The notes: a model not told the origin generated them from the letters alone. 64,000 bases of DNA from Gongronella butleri (GCA_025201375.1 JAIWZP010000036.1:1-64000), one strand, 5' to 3'. Counted from the first letter of the stretch, positions 13,565 through 27,098 are shown. A program made the numbers and translations.

Positions 13565-16389
13565 ATGCCACCCAAAAGCCTGCCACGCCTTCCTCCCCAG
13601 TTCACAGGCGAGCCGCCAGATTACTCGGAGAACGATCCAGCGCTGGATGACGTCGTCAATGTGCAGAATTGCTTCCACTACCTCGCGTTTCTCGAAGCGT
13701 TTTGGGCTCGATTTGATTCGTTTACAGAAGCCGAGCAAAAGGTCTACCTGGCACGCGCCGAGTACCGCTACAGTCAATTCGTCTTTGTGTATGATTCAAT
13801 GCCGGATGCGAGCTCCTTTGTGCCGCCAATTGGTAAAAAAAAAAAAAAAAGAAGAAAAGAAAAAAAAGGATGACGCGTGTTTCTTTCTCATTTGACGCGT
13901 GTCCTCATTGACACAGACGTGGCCATGATGTGGCACGCGCACCTCCTATCACCTGCGCGGTTCTACGAGGATGTGATGCTGCGTTTCAAGACAAAAGAAT
14001 TGATCGACGCGTCGTTTCCATTGGCCGGCTGCGTGCGACGCCAGGCGGACCCAGCCACGATCGCGGCCTGGGAATTGTTCTTTCCAGACGAGCCTTTTGA
14101 TCTCAACAAAGACACGCTTTATGGAAAAGGCAAAGAAAATGAAGAGGACGGCGGCTATTTGCTTCAATGTCAGGAAAACGGATGCACACACTCGGAAATT
14201 ATCTCATGGTATTAAAAAAAAAAAGGTGAGACACAATGACAATCGACTGACTGCATGCATCCTAATCAGGAGCGACTACACAAAACTGAGGCTCAGCTTA
14301 AATGCGCCAAAACACGAGCACACATGCGTCAATGGCTCGAAAATTACCCTCAATGCCAATTATATGGTGACCAAAAATCTTTGCCGCGATCTACGCGACT
14401 GTATGGCACGTAATCCATCGGCCCTCGCGTAAGAATCATTGAAAAGACACGCGAAGCATCCCACATTAACATGTTTTGTGTGGCAATAGGGGAGTTTTGT
14501 TAACAACCACAGGTGTGCGCCGCATCACGCCATTCTGGCCACAGGGTCTCGAGATTTTTTATTCAAATGTCATGCGCGATAGCGAAATCATACACGACTA
14601 CTCATTGGAGGCTTATGCAAAGGAACAGCTCATTGCTGAGTGGCAAAAATGTAAGAAAGAAAAGAAAGCGCGAGATTCCAAGCGCTCAATTACTTGTGTT
14701 GCCAATGCTAGCGAGTGACCCAGCAGCCGAGCCCATGGTCATTGGTGCGTACAAAAAAAAAAAAGAACGAAAAGAGATGACAAAACGGCTCATCGGATAT
14801 GTATTTAGAGCTGCTCACGGCGATCCGCACCTGTTACCAAGGCAATCCTACCCGGTTCTCGATGGACCTCATCCACGGCGTGTGTCGACAGAGACCATTC
14901 TATAATTTGGTCGCGTCAGGCAATTGGCGGCCGCTGGTGCGCCTACGACGCGTGATTCGGCGCTACCACGATTTTCTATACACCATGCGCAAGGGATTCA
15001 CGTACCAGGTGCCCACACTTGAAATGGACGTGGGGTGGCATACGCACATGCTCTTTGCCGGGCGATATCGCATGTTCACGCTGAGCTATCTTGGCAATGT
15101 GCCAAATCATGACGACGCCGTTGATCCCGCTGATATGACGCGCATTGCGGCCACCATGAACTATAACATTCTATACACGAGGCTATGGGAGGAATTCAAT
15201 CTAGATAATGTAAAAAAAAATTTGAAAAAACGCGTCATTTATCGTGTTATAATTTTTTACTTCTTCTTTTTTTTTTGCGTACAGAATATGACAACAGATG
15301 ACAATGGCTTTAAAATCACGAGTATGATAGAAAAGCCAAACACCATAGACATGCGACCGGGCCAATTCCACTGGGGCAGCATTCAGTGCAGTTTTGAAAA
15401 CGTCAATTCATTTTCCAAATATTATACAGAAGAGTAAGCCTTTAATTGCACGATTTTAAGCGCTAAATGATGGTTTTCGGCCATTTTATCATAGGATGCT
15501 GCCGTCCATTGTCCGGCCATTCAATATGCTAATCTGCCACAGTAAGACTGCCGCACGCTTGTTTTCTTTTTTCTTTTTTCACCGGCTTTTCTGCGATTTA
15601 CGTAGATTGCGTGCCTGCTGCTTACTATGACGAAGACAATATCGTAAGCATCCTCTCTTTGGAACGATTCTACAAGAAAAAAAAGATAATATTAAGCATT
15701 CAATTGCATTTTAGATGCCGTGGGCGCTGCGAGTCTGGATTTTGGAAAGAGAATCCATCATTCGCACATCCATGAAACATTCGACTTATGGCTATATTGG
15801 GTGAGTGACAATGGACACCATGTCTTGCCAATGAAAGAAACAAAAATGTGTCACAATACGCAATGCATTTGCTGATTTTTCTATTCTTTTTATTGGAGGT
15901 AGCACGTGTCATGCGTCTTCAGCCGCTGCACTGACACAAAAGCAAATATTTGTCGCGCCGCCTGGTGGCGACGGTTTGCAGGACATGGTTCTAAGCAACT
16001 TGGACCAGTTCAAACAAGACGTTTTTTGCGTTCTTACGGAAAAAGCGGAAACCAACCCGTTTCGCCGTCAGCGTCGGCCACTGGTGACACCCAGCCTTAC
16101 CAAAGTGCTGCGCTACCATCACCCTGAATTGATCATGCAAAACGGACCGCGTCAAGTCAAGTTTCTCGTGAAATCCAAAGTCATGATTCCTCCACAAATC
16201 AAAGATCATTATGACCCAGCAATGGTCAACATTGTCTTTACAAACGACAACGAATACATGAGGGAAGCTCAATACAATGCGCGTGTAGAATATATAATGC
16301 ACATTGCCAAAGAGGGGCAGCGCAGGATAAAAGCACAGCGCGAGTTGGACCGCGACAGCATGCGGCCCGATTTCTTCATGTCACGCTGA
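13565..16389 (+). CDS. Glycine-rich domain-containing protein-like (GRDP, DUF1399)
   Basis: Starts MPPKSLPRLPPQFTGEPP and runs through about ten exons to the stop at 16387-16389. Two WH-x-H repeats mark the DUF1399/GRDP family: DVAMMWHAHLLSPARFYEDV (spliced between 13833 and 13918) and EMDVGWHTHMLFAGRYRMF near 15040. Between them lie LTAIRTCYQGNP and PFYNLVASG. Plant GRDP proteins are linked to stress and hormone responses; fungal members are common but uncharacterised. The predicted protein has no signal peptide and no membrane segment, so it is probably cytosolic. Several exons are very small (for example 15495-15541 and 15606-15643). Exon borders between 14430 and 14840 are the least certain. 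An A39 tract at 16450-16488 follows the gene. Confidence 0.8.
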
Positions 16390-16446
16390 TATTGATGATC
16401 CTTCCGGCTGAACACTCTCTTTCCCAATCCTTGTCCAGCCGTGTGA

Positions 16447-16493
<47 letters not shown>

Positions 16494-17219
16494 ATAAAAA
16501 AACACGTCAGCAGTTTAGATTTGGCTCAGTTTTTTCTGCCCTCAAGTAAAATCGACTTTTCTTCTGTAAGAATAATTGTGCAATACAAATGCAATTGTAG
16601 CGCATTTACTGATTGCACTTGCAGAAAGGCTATATACAAGTGCGACGCGCTTTTTCTGCCATAAATTCGGACTGCCTTTGATGCGCTGTAATTCTTGAGA
16701 AACAAGTGCACTTCAGTGACTTTTGCATCCATAAGGGTGCGTACAACTAATATCCAACGAGAATCTATTGTCCAAGCCGCTTGGTGGTGCCTTGATTGGA
16801 TGGCCTATTGTTAAAAATCAACTGTTATTTTATTTTTGCAGAATTTTGTCTAAATCTCAACAGCACCCTGGCTTTCAACCTTCAAATTTTAAGCCATGCA
16901 TCTGGGATCCGTGGTTCATGGCAGATCCAAATTTGAAGAAGAACAAAGCATTGAGACGGTAGTAATTGCGAATTTGCATCTTTGGACATTTGTTGTGTCT
17001 TGCCAAAGTCTAAATATGCAAATGACCATTCAAATTGCTGTATATATTTTGGGTGTCGGTCCTGATAGCAGCACACTGTGCGTTAAAAACAAAGATTGGT
17101 CAACATCTTGTCGAGAAAATCGGTATTACGCCTTTTTTTACTGTATTTTCGTCGTTTGCTGGTGGATTTACAGCAAGCAAAGAAAAAACTCCTTGAACAT
17201 GATAATTCAACGTTTATCG
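16390..17219. other. Intergenic with A39 homopolymer
   Basis: A pure A-run at 16450-16488 begins 61 bp after the stop codon. The rest is AT-rich with no supported gene. It runs into repeat family B on the right. Confidence 0.5.
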
Positions 17220-17745
17220 TTCAAATGAACCCACTCCCGCGGTTCCGTGGCCACAGGATGATACGCAAGAGCCATTTTCAAAAACCACGGATTTTCCAAG
17301 GGGAACAGTCGAGGTTTGAAAAATGCAAAATTTATGTCCTGCAATTGCCACGTTACTCAACCACATGGTAAACACCTCTGACTCGCCGGTAAAAATGCAT
17401 TAAAAATCTGGGATCCATTGACTGGATGTCGTGTAGATTGCATTTGTGACTGAATTTTCTACACAAGGTGATCTCGGCAACAAATGATCACAGCACCTGG
17501 AAACTCATACCATCAAAAAGAGCAGGTGCTGGCACGTATGTGGATATCCTGATCATTTGGAAAATACGAATTTTGGTGAAACGAAGGTGCGGTAAAAAGT
17601 ATTATGATTTTTGACGCGTCTTAAAAGCGCGTCAATTTGGTTACTTCAGTTCGGTTTTTTGCATTAAATCTATGCATCTAACGTAGCTCTTGCAAATAAA
17701 CGTGTTGGCAGGACTTGAGCGACGCGTTTTTGTGGTGAAAATCAC
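17220..17745 (+). repeat. Dispersed repeat family B, copy 1
   Basis: Matches the reverse complement of 41765-42262 over about 500 bp. Shared blocks in order: GCCATTTTCAAAAA, CACGGATTTTCCAAGGGG, CACAAGGTGATCTCGGC, AATGATCACAGCACCTGGAA, ATCAAAAAGAGCAG, TACGAATTTTGGTGAAACG, and TTTTGACGCGTC...AAAAGCGCGTCA. Both copies carry stops in all frames, although similarity persists at the peptide level (HFQKxRIFQGxQSR), so it may derive from a decayed coding element. Weaker similarity continues left to about 17100. Confidence 0.8.
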
Positions 17746-18119
17746 CTGTAAAGTTTAAACTAAAATCAGATATTACTCGCGAGTGGTATGATGGACCGCG
17801 CTCCCTTTTGCCATTTTTCGTGGTTTCGCCACGTGCTTCATGCTGGGTGGGAGTTTGACAGAATTCTGAGGACCCATATTTTCAATTTTGGTTTGGGAGC
17901 GCATTTCAACCAAAATTGTAAACATGTGTTTTGAGACGTGCAAATGGAGCGCGGTGGCGCGCTCGCGCAACGCGTGGGTTGTGGACCCCAGGCACCAAAA
18001 AAGCGGAGATTCAAAATGCCCGATTCAAATGAGAAAGCAAGCCCCGCCACTCATTTTTTTCTTTTGTCTCTTTTTTTTGCATTGTCTTGCTTTTTCTTCC
18101 CCGTCTATCACTTTTAACG

Positions 18120-21100
18120 ATGCCTGGATTCGTGCTAGAAGAACCCTTTTTGCTATCGCGATACCAGAACACGGTTGGCTTTGCCAAGATCAGCGACCAA
18201 TTCGTTGTTGGGCTCAATGTGGTGACGAGCAGCGGCGCCGTGGCGCAATCGGCGCCTGATCAAGAAGAAGCCGCCGACTATGCCGATCATGCTCTTGTCA
18301 CTGTGCAAAGCGAGGGGATCAAACTTTACGATGTACGTTTGTGTTGCATGAAAGACACGAGAAAAACGTGAAAAAGAGGCTTTTTTTTTATCGATTTTAA
18401 TTTTATTTTATTTTTTTTTTTTTTTTTTACTTGCAGACGACGATGCAAAAGTGTCTCCAGTCGTGGACAACGCCACCTGGCCTGGTGCTCGGCCAGCCTG
18501 CTGTGTATTGCCCAGCTTTAAACAATGAATCGCCCAGTTACACATATGCCATTATCGATTCTGGTTCCGATCTCACGCAACAGGAGCAGCGCAAGTCGGT
18601 GTGGATGTGGAAGAACGCCAGCGACGACAAGAGCGAGAAAATCGTCAAAAAGGTTTAGCACAATGGCCGCAAATCATGCAAAATTCGATTGCTCATCTTG
18701 CTTTTTTTTTTTTTTTTCTCAATCTAGTTTGACGAGCGCATCCAATCCCTGCACGTACCGTCGTCTTTGCACGCCAACATCATCCTTGTCAACGAGAATG
18801 GGTCCATTCAATTGATCACCAAGGACCTCGATCGCCTGACCGCCAATTACAAGACGCAAGGGTAAAAAGCTACTTTTGTCCATTTTGCCACACGAATGAG
18901 ACGACTGAGTCTTTTCTTTTTAGAACCGAGAGCGTGATCTGGTCGACCGTGTTCATCACCACGAATTCGCACATCCGACCTTGTTGTATCCCTAATTCCA
19001 TGGCACCTGCTAATTCCACCATCGTCGTCACCATCAGCAAGGGAAACGCTTTCTCGCTCAATTTGCACTATATCAACGAGGAGCGCCGCAGCATCCATGT
19101 TCTCGCCAAGGTCGATCTCGACATCCAGGTACAAAAAAAAAAAGAAAAAACACGAAGTGCTTAAAACAAGACCTTTCTCACGCCAATGGTCTCATTTTAG
19201 GATAAACCCGTGTCCATCACGTTTGACTCAACGTCGGGCATTGTCACGGTGCTGGAATCGTCGGGCGCATGGTCCGTTTACCAGCTCGCATTGAAGCATC
19301 GCGCAGCAAATAAGCTGTCCGCCACACTCACGCGCCAATTGCACCGTCAATTCGCCAAGGAGCAAGTCCACCACAAGTCCCACGGCGCGCTCGCTCACAT
19401 GGCGCTCTTGCCCGGCAATTTCGTCGCGCTCGTCACGCCACGCACCAAACAAAAAGGTAAAAAATCAAAAAAAAATTGGACAATGCATTTACTTATTTAT
19501 TTTATTTTTGGTCATGCAGGTGGCAACGCGTCGGAATTCACATTGAGCATTTGGGATGTCAAGTACGGCACGCTGCAGGCGGAGCAAGTGATCAAGCCGG
19601 GCGATGCGTCGTTTGATCAAGGTGTGGCTTCGTGTCGCGTTGATGTGTTGCAAAACTCGCATTTGGCCATCACCCTCGTGTCGCTGCAAGTGGCTAAGGC
19701 CGGCAAGAAAAAGGTCATGTCTGACGCTAAGTCGGTCGTGTTGCTGTGCCCTTACTTCCACCAGCCCATGTCGCTGCTCTCCGCCATGAACAAAATGCGC
19801 TCCACCGCCTCGTTCCTCGGCATGGACGTCGACAATCACAATGACCCAAGCACCATCGGGTTCACACGAAGCGGCCACAGCGCCGTCGCGCGCCCTGCTC
19901 TGGTAAAAAGAGAACAATTGGGATGAAAATCGCGGAAATTAACTTTTTTTTCCAAATTGTCTTGTTTTTAGAGCGAACATGCCGACAATCAGACTGTGTA
20001 TACAGAGTGGACAAAGCAGCTGGCGCAGAGCCAAAAGGACGAGGACGACCGCATTGCGGCTCTGATGAATTGCAAGAACAAAAACAGCCTCGTGACGGCA
20101 TTCATGGAATTTGTCGGTGTGGCCGAAGATGTGTGGCAACGCCAAGACGAGCCAATGAGTGACGCGGGTGCCAAGCTCGACAAGGACAGAAAGTACTACA
20201 AAAAGCTTTACAATGACTTTTATGTCGATCAAACCAAGGTAAAAACCGGAAATAGATGAAAAAAGGATCCTTGATTCTGACGCAATTTGGCGAATTTTCT
20301 TTTCAACAGCGCGCTCTGTCGAGCGAGATGGTGTCGCACATTGTCAATCGTGTGTTTAGCCGGTCCAAGGACAAGGCGGACGACACGTTCTGGCACCCTG
20401 CGGTTGTTGTGTATTTGATGGCCAAGCAACAGCTGCGCAATGGGTTTGTGCGAGGCGGATTGCTGCCTGCGCTCATGGAACGGGATGCATGGCCATTGGT
20501 CACCCTCGCATTGCGCTCGGTGCCCGATTTGCCCGAGCGCGATCTCGTCAAGACAATCCGCGATCTGATGGCGCTCTCCAAATCGCAACCCGATGTCTGG
20601 AAGGACCGCGCAAGCGACTACATCCGCCGCATCGTCGAATCGCCGCGCAACGACGTCTTTTTGCAGCAAGCTATGAAGCGCATCTCCAGCGACGAATTGC
20701 CCATCCTTCTCCATTGCCTCGTTAAATGGCTAAAGGAACCCCAGAACCGCAACGTCCGCATCCAAGAATCAGTCAAGCGACGCAATAATGTAAAAAAGAA
20801 AAAAAGAAAAGAAAAAAAAGACTTGAAACGTGTCGCGTTTTTTTTTTTAATGCTCATCCAATCCTTTTTTTCTTCTTTTTTTACCCCTTTTAGTTGTACG
20901 ACTTTGCCAATACGCTCCTCGATATCCACTTCCCCACGATTATTTTGGAACCATCCCTGCACCCGTTGATGGAACAAATCAGCGAGGAGCTAGATGCCAT
21001 GGTGGACCAGCTGGGCGACATGGAGCAGCTGTACGGCCTTGTTGCGCCATTTGAGCGTGAAGAAAAGCTGCACCAAAAGGCTAAAGCGACCATCTTTGAA

Positions 21101-21220
21101 GAAAAGGAGGATCGCAAGGACGCTCCGCCGCCCGACAAGTCATTGGCACGCGTCACGCGCTTCAATTATGGCGGAAAGGAGGGTATACCTGTCTACAGAG
21201 CCGATGGCCTCGCTTTCTAG
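18120..21220 (+). CDS. NOL11/Utp8-like nucleolar protein (t-UTP/SSU processome candidate)
   Basis: Starts MPGFVLEEPFLLSRYQN. At least nine exons join in frame, ending at 21218-21220. The N-terminal ~450 residues look like a WD40-like beta-propeller (repeated short hydrophobic strands, for example IILVNENGSIQLIT and VSITFDSTSGIVTVL). The C-terminal half is helical: a run ending WPLVTLALRSVPDLPERDLV, then LPILLHCLVKWL and LYDFANTLLDIHFPTIIL. That order matches the C-terminus of NOL11, a subunit of the t-UTP complex that couples rDNA transcription to early pre-rRNA processing in the nucleolus. NOL11/Utp8 proteins diverge fast, so the call rests on domain order and the C-terminal pattern. Confidence 0.65.
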
Positions 21221-22267
21221 GCGCTCCTCTTTTTCATTTAGATTGTTTCTATTTCATCATCTCATTTTGTCACCCCCATCCATTGTTATGCATGTCGTCC
21301 ATCCCCCCCCCATTCTTTTTCCATTCACTTGTCAAGCTAAAAAAAATAAATTTTTTATTCCAACTGCCTGTGTGACGTCCCCCCCCCTGGATGGCTGAGA
21401 AGAAAAAAAAAAAAGAATAAATTAGAGTCCGATGGCTATTTTTTGTTTTCTTTCTTTCCCTTTCACTCTTTCAAATCTCCTTGCCAGCACTCCCTTCTCC
21501 TTGTTGCTCGTTTGGCTCTTGGTTCGCGTTATGTTCTGATTTTTACTTGCGCAAAAATGCCCCTTTTTCCCTGATTGGTACGGCATTTTGCCCCGGGTGC
21601 CGCGTCCATGGAATCGATGACGTCCATGTTGCCTCGTAGGGTGGCTTGTTTCAGCCCAGCCCTCGGCTCATGGTCAGTTCCGACGCCCATTGGCCCATTT
21701 GCCTCCTTCTCAGGCTAACACCACCACGCTAAAACGCTTGTAAAATGACATTTACACGTGTTGTGATCGCCATTGGCTCTAGGTAAGTTCCTTTGACGCC
21801 TTTTTACTTGGCATTGTGATGGCGAGAGAGAGGGAGAGAAAGGGAGAGACGTGTGTCTGCGCCTGCCGTCAAGAAAAAGATCCAGCATTTTTTTTGCATG
21901 ATGATACAATTTTTATAAGTTATCCCTGTCTGAAGGATGGCCGGCCTCCCTCGGGGACGCTAGCCATGGTGTTGATAACATGGTATATTCTGATTGCTTG
22001 GATTGCATCTTTCGGATGTGGGATTGGCAGGCGCATTGACATGGGTGATTGAGCCGAAGACGTTTCAACTGACCCTGTCGTTCATTTGCTTGCTATTAGA
22101 ATTGATTTTGATTCAGCCAGGCTATTCACTAGCCATGATTCACTTTTGGTCACGCTTTTATCTTGGCAACGAAATGAATAAAAAGCTATCATCCCCCCGG
22201 GGTCCTTTTAGCACGTCTTTTTTTTTTATTATTTTTTTGCTTTTTCTACATCGTTTTTTTTTTTATA
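21221..22267. other. Intergenic with several homopolymer runs
   Basis: No supported gene. C-runs at 21305-21312 and 21379-21386, and a purine tract (GAGAGAGAGGGAGAG) near 21825. The last 60 bp are T-rich leader for the fasciclin gene. Confidence 0.5.
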
Positions 22268-23778
22268 ATGAAAATTTCTGGACTTGCTTTGGTTGCATTG
22301 ACTGCGCTTGGCCACGTGGCTTCCCATGCGACGTCGGCGGCGGCACCCAATGCCACGTCGCCGATGCCAGGTGCTATGAACACGACGGATCAAACGATCC
22401 TTCAGGTGCTCAATTCCACGACCAATGGCACAAAGGCGCTTGTGCACTTGTTGACAACGTCGCCAGATCTGGCGTCGATTGTCCAGATGCTGAACAGCAC
22501 GGGCAACATGACCGTGTTTGTGCCGACGGACCAGGCGCTGCAGCAATTCATGGGCCAAAACAGCGGTGGGCAAGGTGCCGGGCAAGGTGGCGGCCAAGGC
22601 GGCGGCCAAGGCGGCGGCCAAGGCATGAATGGCACGAGTGGCCAGAATATGACGATGAATTCGACGATGATTGGCAATTACACTCTCAAGGACATCATCT
22701 CGTACCATATTACGCAACAGGCCGTGCCATTGAACTCATCCATCAACAGCACCATTGTTGCGGGCACCATTGCCACCAATCAGACCATTGACAAGTTCCC
22801 GCAAGGTGGCCTGCCGCTCATCATCATGAACAATAGCACGCAAAATGCTACCAATTCGTCGTCGTCGGGTAGCAACGTTGTCATGAACATCCGCCTGCCC
22901 ATCTTGAACATCCTGCAGCCAGGCCCTACCAATTCGTCCTCGGGCAATAGCTCTTCGGGCAATGGCTCGGGCTCCTCGGGCTCTGGCTCCGCCAATTTCA
23001 CGGTCGGCAATGGCGTCGACAATGCACTTGTCACCAACCAATCCAACATTATGGCATCCAATGGCATCATCCACGTCATCGACAGCGGTAAAAAAAAAAA
23101 AAAAAAAAAAAAAAGGAGCCCATCCAACACCCCTATACCCATGAAGCTGACTTTATCTTTTTTTTTTTTTACGCTCAGTGCTTCTTCCCCCTGGCCAATT
23201 GACACAAGTGTTGCAAAATATTTCCATTGCACAGCCGATCAAGGATATGCTCAATCAGTATTCTCAATACTCGACCCAGATCAATCAGGAGCGCAATGTA
23301 AGTAGCCCTTTGACGCGCCTCCAGGACGCGTCTGACACGCTTTTTTCTATTTTTTTTTTTTTTTTTAGGTGACTATCTTTGTGCCGAACCAAGCTGGCTA
23401 TTGCGCGTCGTGCATCAGCTCGCAGTCGCAAAATCAGCTTGAGGATCTCGTCAAGAGCCACATTGTCCGTGGCATCTACTTTTCGTCCAATTTCACCATG
23501 GGACAGACCACCAACTTGACCACCTTGGATTCCACCCAAATCCCTGTCACTTACAACAGCTCCGGCATCACAGGTAAAACCCTTAATGATGAAAAATGAC
23601 TATTGAATGCGAAGGACTCACGCATGTCAAACAAAAAAAATCAGTGAACAACACGATTTCGGTGGTCCAGCCGGACATTCTCTTCAATGGCGGCGTGATC
23701 CACATCATCAATGGTCAATTGAACGCTACAGCAAGCAATCGAACCAGCTCTGCGGATGACATGGAGGGCGATGACTAG
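22268..23778 (+). CDS. Secreted fasciclin (FAS1) domain protein
   Basis: Four exons, joined in frame at 23088/23179, 23298/23369 and 23573/23645. MKISGLALVALTALGHVASHA is a signal peptide. The first FAS1 domain has the H1-type box MTVFVPTDQALQQF and the closing box NGIIHVIDSVLLPPG. A second domain has VTIFVPNQAGY and closes with GGVIHIING. Between H1 and H2 of domain 1 there is a Gly/Gln repeat insert (GQGGGQ units, about 22565-22625) and many N-x-S/T sequons, so heavy N-glycosylation is likely. No GPI signal or C-terminal membrane segment is evident; the protein ends in an acidic tail. FAS1 proteins mediate adhesion at the cell surface or wall. The role here is inferred. Confidence 0.85.
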
Positions 23779-23839
23779 CGCAATTTTTAGTACATGAAAG
23801 ATTTTTTATTTCTGTCAAAACAGCGCGTTGCAAAAACAC

Positions 23840-25458
23840 TTATTGGTTGGTGAATTCGGCCTTGCGCTTCTCCACAAAGGCGCCCATGCCTTCCTTTTGG
23901 TCCGCCTGCGCGAGAAAAAAAATAAAAAGAAAAATGACGCGTCAATGCCACGTTCATGCTGCGAAATTTTGTGTTTTTGAGCTTACGGTGCCAAAGCAGG
24001 ATTGGAACAGGATGCGCTCCCATCGGAGACCGGCAGAGAGGGGCACCTCAAAGGCTGTAAAAAAAGAGAAAAAAAAAGGCAAAGGTGAGCGGCCAATGGC
24101 ACACAATTGCCTTGATTCACCACTTACACTTGTTGATGAGCTCCTTGGCCATGGCCACGGAAGGTTGGCCCATGTTGGCAATGATCTCAGCCGTCTTGAC
24201 GGTCTCATCGACGAGGGTGTCAATGGGCAAGACCTTGCTGACGAGACCTAAGAACAAAAAAAAAAAAAAAAGCGTCAGCAACATGTTTTAACGCACCCAT
24301 GTGCGCCAATTGGACAGGCCACACTTACCAGCAGCGAGGGCCTCGTTGGCGTTCAAGTTGACAGAGCCAGTGAGGACCATCTCCATGGCCTTGGACTTGC
24401 CAACAGCCTTGACGAGACGCTGGGTACCGCCGGCACCGGGAATCACACCAAGCTTGATCTCGGGCTGGCCAAAGACGGCCTTCTCACCGGCATAGATGAT
24501 CTGATGCAAACAAAAAAAGGAGAACCGGGTGAGCATGACAAATAAAAAATGCCGCTCCACGGCTAAAAAATTAAGACCACGCCACCCGGCATCGGAAAAC
24601 CACCACTTTGGACCGACGCGTCCCATCCATTCTTTGGGTCGCATTTCCCCACCGACTTACATCGCACATCATGGCCAATTCACAGCCACCACCGAGCTAC
24701 AAGAAGAAAAAAAAAAAAAAGGAAAAGAAAGAAAAGGCAATAAAAATAAAAAAAAAGGGGGTATGAGTCTCGGAGTGGATCGCTTTTCATTCGCTCATTC
24801 TCCCTTGTCTTACAGCATAGCCATTGACAGCGGCAAGGATGGGCTTGTTGATCTTGGTCATGTCAGCCCAGTGGCCCAAAAAGTCGGTCTTGTAGGTCTC
24901 GATGAACTTGTTGTCCTTCATCTCCTTGATGTCAGCACCAGCTAAAGACCAAAAAAAGAAAGAAAAAAAAGGGAGCCATCAGCACGCGTTTCGTAGTCAC
25001 CACAATTGCTTCACAGATCTTACCAGCAAAGGCCTTTTGGCTGCCAGTGATGACAATGGCGCCAATACTGCTGTCGGCGTCGTACTTGCCCAGAGCATCA
25101 TTGACTTCGGTGAACAGGTCATTGCACAGCGCGTTCAGGGCCTTGGGACGGTTCAAGGTGATCAAACCAACCTTGCCGCGCGTCTCCGTCAAGATGTGGC
25201 TGTAAGATGAATCAGCAGCCTCCGCCTCTAATGGAATAACGCGTCCCAATGAAAAGAAAAAAAAGATGTGAGCCCTCCTGCACGCGCAAATTCCCCACCT
25301 GTCACGATGAGGCCAACAGGGACAAAACGATAAGCACCAGGCCTGGAAAACTTACGGCGCAACACAAAGCCGGAGCTAAAGGCTCGCATGGCCATGGGCA
25401 CAGCCTTGGCAGCAGACAAGGGCTTGGTGATAGCAGGGCTCAAGATAGTGCGAAGCAT
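23840..25458 (-). CDS. ECHS1: Mitochondrial short-chain enoyl-CoA hydratase
   Basis: Crotonase-fold enzyme of fatty-acid beta-oxidation and branched-chain amino-acid breakdown; it hydrates 2-trans-enoyl-CoA to 3-hydroxyacyl-CoA in the mitochondrial matrix. [20 protein letters not shown] is an Arg/Ala-rich presequence without acids. Exon 1 is 25458-25356 and joins 25227 in phase. Both catalytic glutamates are visible, in [11 protein letters not shown] and in [20 protein letters not shown]. The oxyanion-hole region is NGYALGGG and the C-terminus reads [11 protein letters not shown]. About eight exons are needed; some, such as the [11 protein letters not shown] exon near 24662-24697, are tiny. 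Its length (~290 aa) is normal for ECHS1. Confidence 0.93.
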
Positions 25459-26102
25459 AGTGGCAGGGTGTTTCAAAACGAAAAAGTGTGAGAAGAAGAA
25501 CGAAAAAAAGCAACAAAAAAAAAAAAAAAAAAAAAAGGTTGGCGTCAAAACTCACCCCACACAACCGGTTTGAAGCGCCGACTCCCCACGCTCCGTCCAC
25601 CCGACAAGGTTCCTAGGCGACGTCTTTCTGTCATGGCTCCTTGCGTGGCTCATCTTGCGTGGTAAATGCTTAGAAAATGCGAAAAAAACGATCATGGTCG
25701 CCTTGGACCACGTAGAAAAGTATTTGCGCGACGCGCACTAATGCTTGGGCTATGGCAGCATCGAATTGAACATCGGTGCGCCGTTTGAAGTACGCCGCAC
25801 ACTAGCCTCGTCACATGAAAAAAAAAAAGAAAAACCCATCCTGCCCGCCTGTCAACCGCGTGAAAACTGGTCATCCCTTGGAACAATGAGCAAACCTTGA
25901 TTGCCCACACATCCAGCACGTCGTCGGCTGGAAAGCTGCACGCGTCGTCTACGCGCAAAGCAAGCCATCGCGACGAAATTACGAAAATACCGGGAAATCG
26001 CCCTTTTTTTCCTCTCCATTTTTCTCACGGTCCTGGTGTGATGCAAGAAAAGCGCCCTGGTTTATCATGCGAGACGGAAAATAAATAAAGAAATAGCCAT
26101 TG
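25459..26102. other. Intergenic, upstream of the hydratase gene
   Basis: Holds an A-run near 25516-25536 immediately upstream of the gene and no supported coding region; it includes the hydratase promoter. Confidence 0.5.
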
Positions 26103-27098
26103 CTAGTGCGAAAAGTGGATATACCCTATAAAAATCACAGTGAATACACGTTTGCATGAATGTCGCGCTCTTTTTCTTACCCAAGATCAGCGTGCCAGCG
26201 CCAGTGATCGTACCCTACGCGACGAAAAAAAAAGTGTGAATGAGCCTTGCAAAAGAGTCCAATTGGCCAGACTGAGGGCGTTTTACGATCATGTAGCGCA
26301 GGATTTGCATCTTGATGCCCTGCATTTGGACCTTGAGCGCGTTGATTTCATTGGCGATCTTTTCGTCTGTGCTTTTCAGCCGTTCATGCTGCTCAATGGT
26401 CTCATCGCGGATGCGGCCCTTCTCGAGATTCAAATCGAGACGGACGCTGGCCTGGCTGCGCACCAATTCTTCCTGCAGTGTCTTTTTCAACTTGTCAATG
26501 TCCGTTTTGAGTCGCTCGTTCGCTTCCTTCATGTCCTCAACATCACGCTTCTCCATCGACTGAATGTCCGATTTGAGCATGCGGAAATCATTCTTGTACT
26601 TGGAAATTGTCTAAGAGACGCGGATCAGCCCCATTTGTGTCGATTTTTACGCGATTGACCCTGTTTCACGTACCTGTTGCTGGTCATACTTGGTGACAAG
26701 GTCGGCCGTCACGTTGGCAGTGCTGCAAACATTGCAAAGAAAAAAATGAGAATTGGAAGCCATGTTTTAAGGATTTAGGCGTACCTTTCGTCGACAACGT
26801 CGTTTAGCGCGATAATGACGGCCTTGGATTGCGACCCTGAGAAGCCCTCTCGCTCCAGCAGCGCCGCAAATCGATCGGCATCAAAGTAGGGCATATGCTG
26901 GTTGATTGCGGGGGTATCAGGCGTCTTTGTCGCGAGTGTACGAGCAGCAAAATAAGGCGCAGTGGGCGGCGTGCCTAAATGGACAAGCAACATGAATGTG
27001 TCTGCACCTAAATGACAAGCCGATGGCTGTTTTGTTTTACGGAGTAGCCTTGAGGTTGTGATGGGTATACGGCAAAGGCACTGATCTAGTCGAGGCAT
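26103..27098 (-). CDS. CCDC90/MCUR1-family mitochondrial inner-membrane protein (DUF1640)
   Basis: Starts MPRLDQCLCRIPITTSRLLR, a basic mitochondrial presequence; exon 1 joins TPPTAPYFAARTLATKTP in phase across an intron ending at about 26976. The core has FDADRFAALLEREGFSGSQSKAVI, the DUF1640 opening motif, then a long coiled coil (about 26280-26580), then the C-terminal membrane anchor LRYMIGTITGAGTLILGYIHF. The last exon is only about 22 coding nt and ends at the stop complementary to 26103-26105. I chose this splice because reading through instead gives an unrelated tail. Family members (MCUR1, CCDC90B, yeast FMP32) sit in the inner membrane and are linked to respiratory-chain assembly or the calcium uniporter. 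Confidence 0.85.

Noticed and set aside
22229..22717. Minus-strand frame antisense to the fasciclin gene
   Set aside because: It mirrors the GGQ repeat and Asn/Ser codons of the fasciclin exon.
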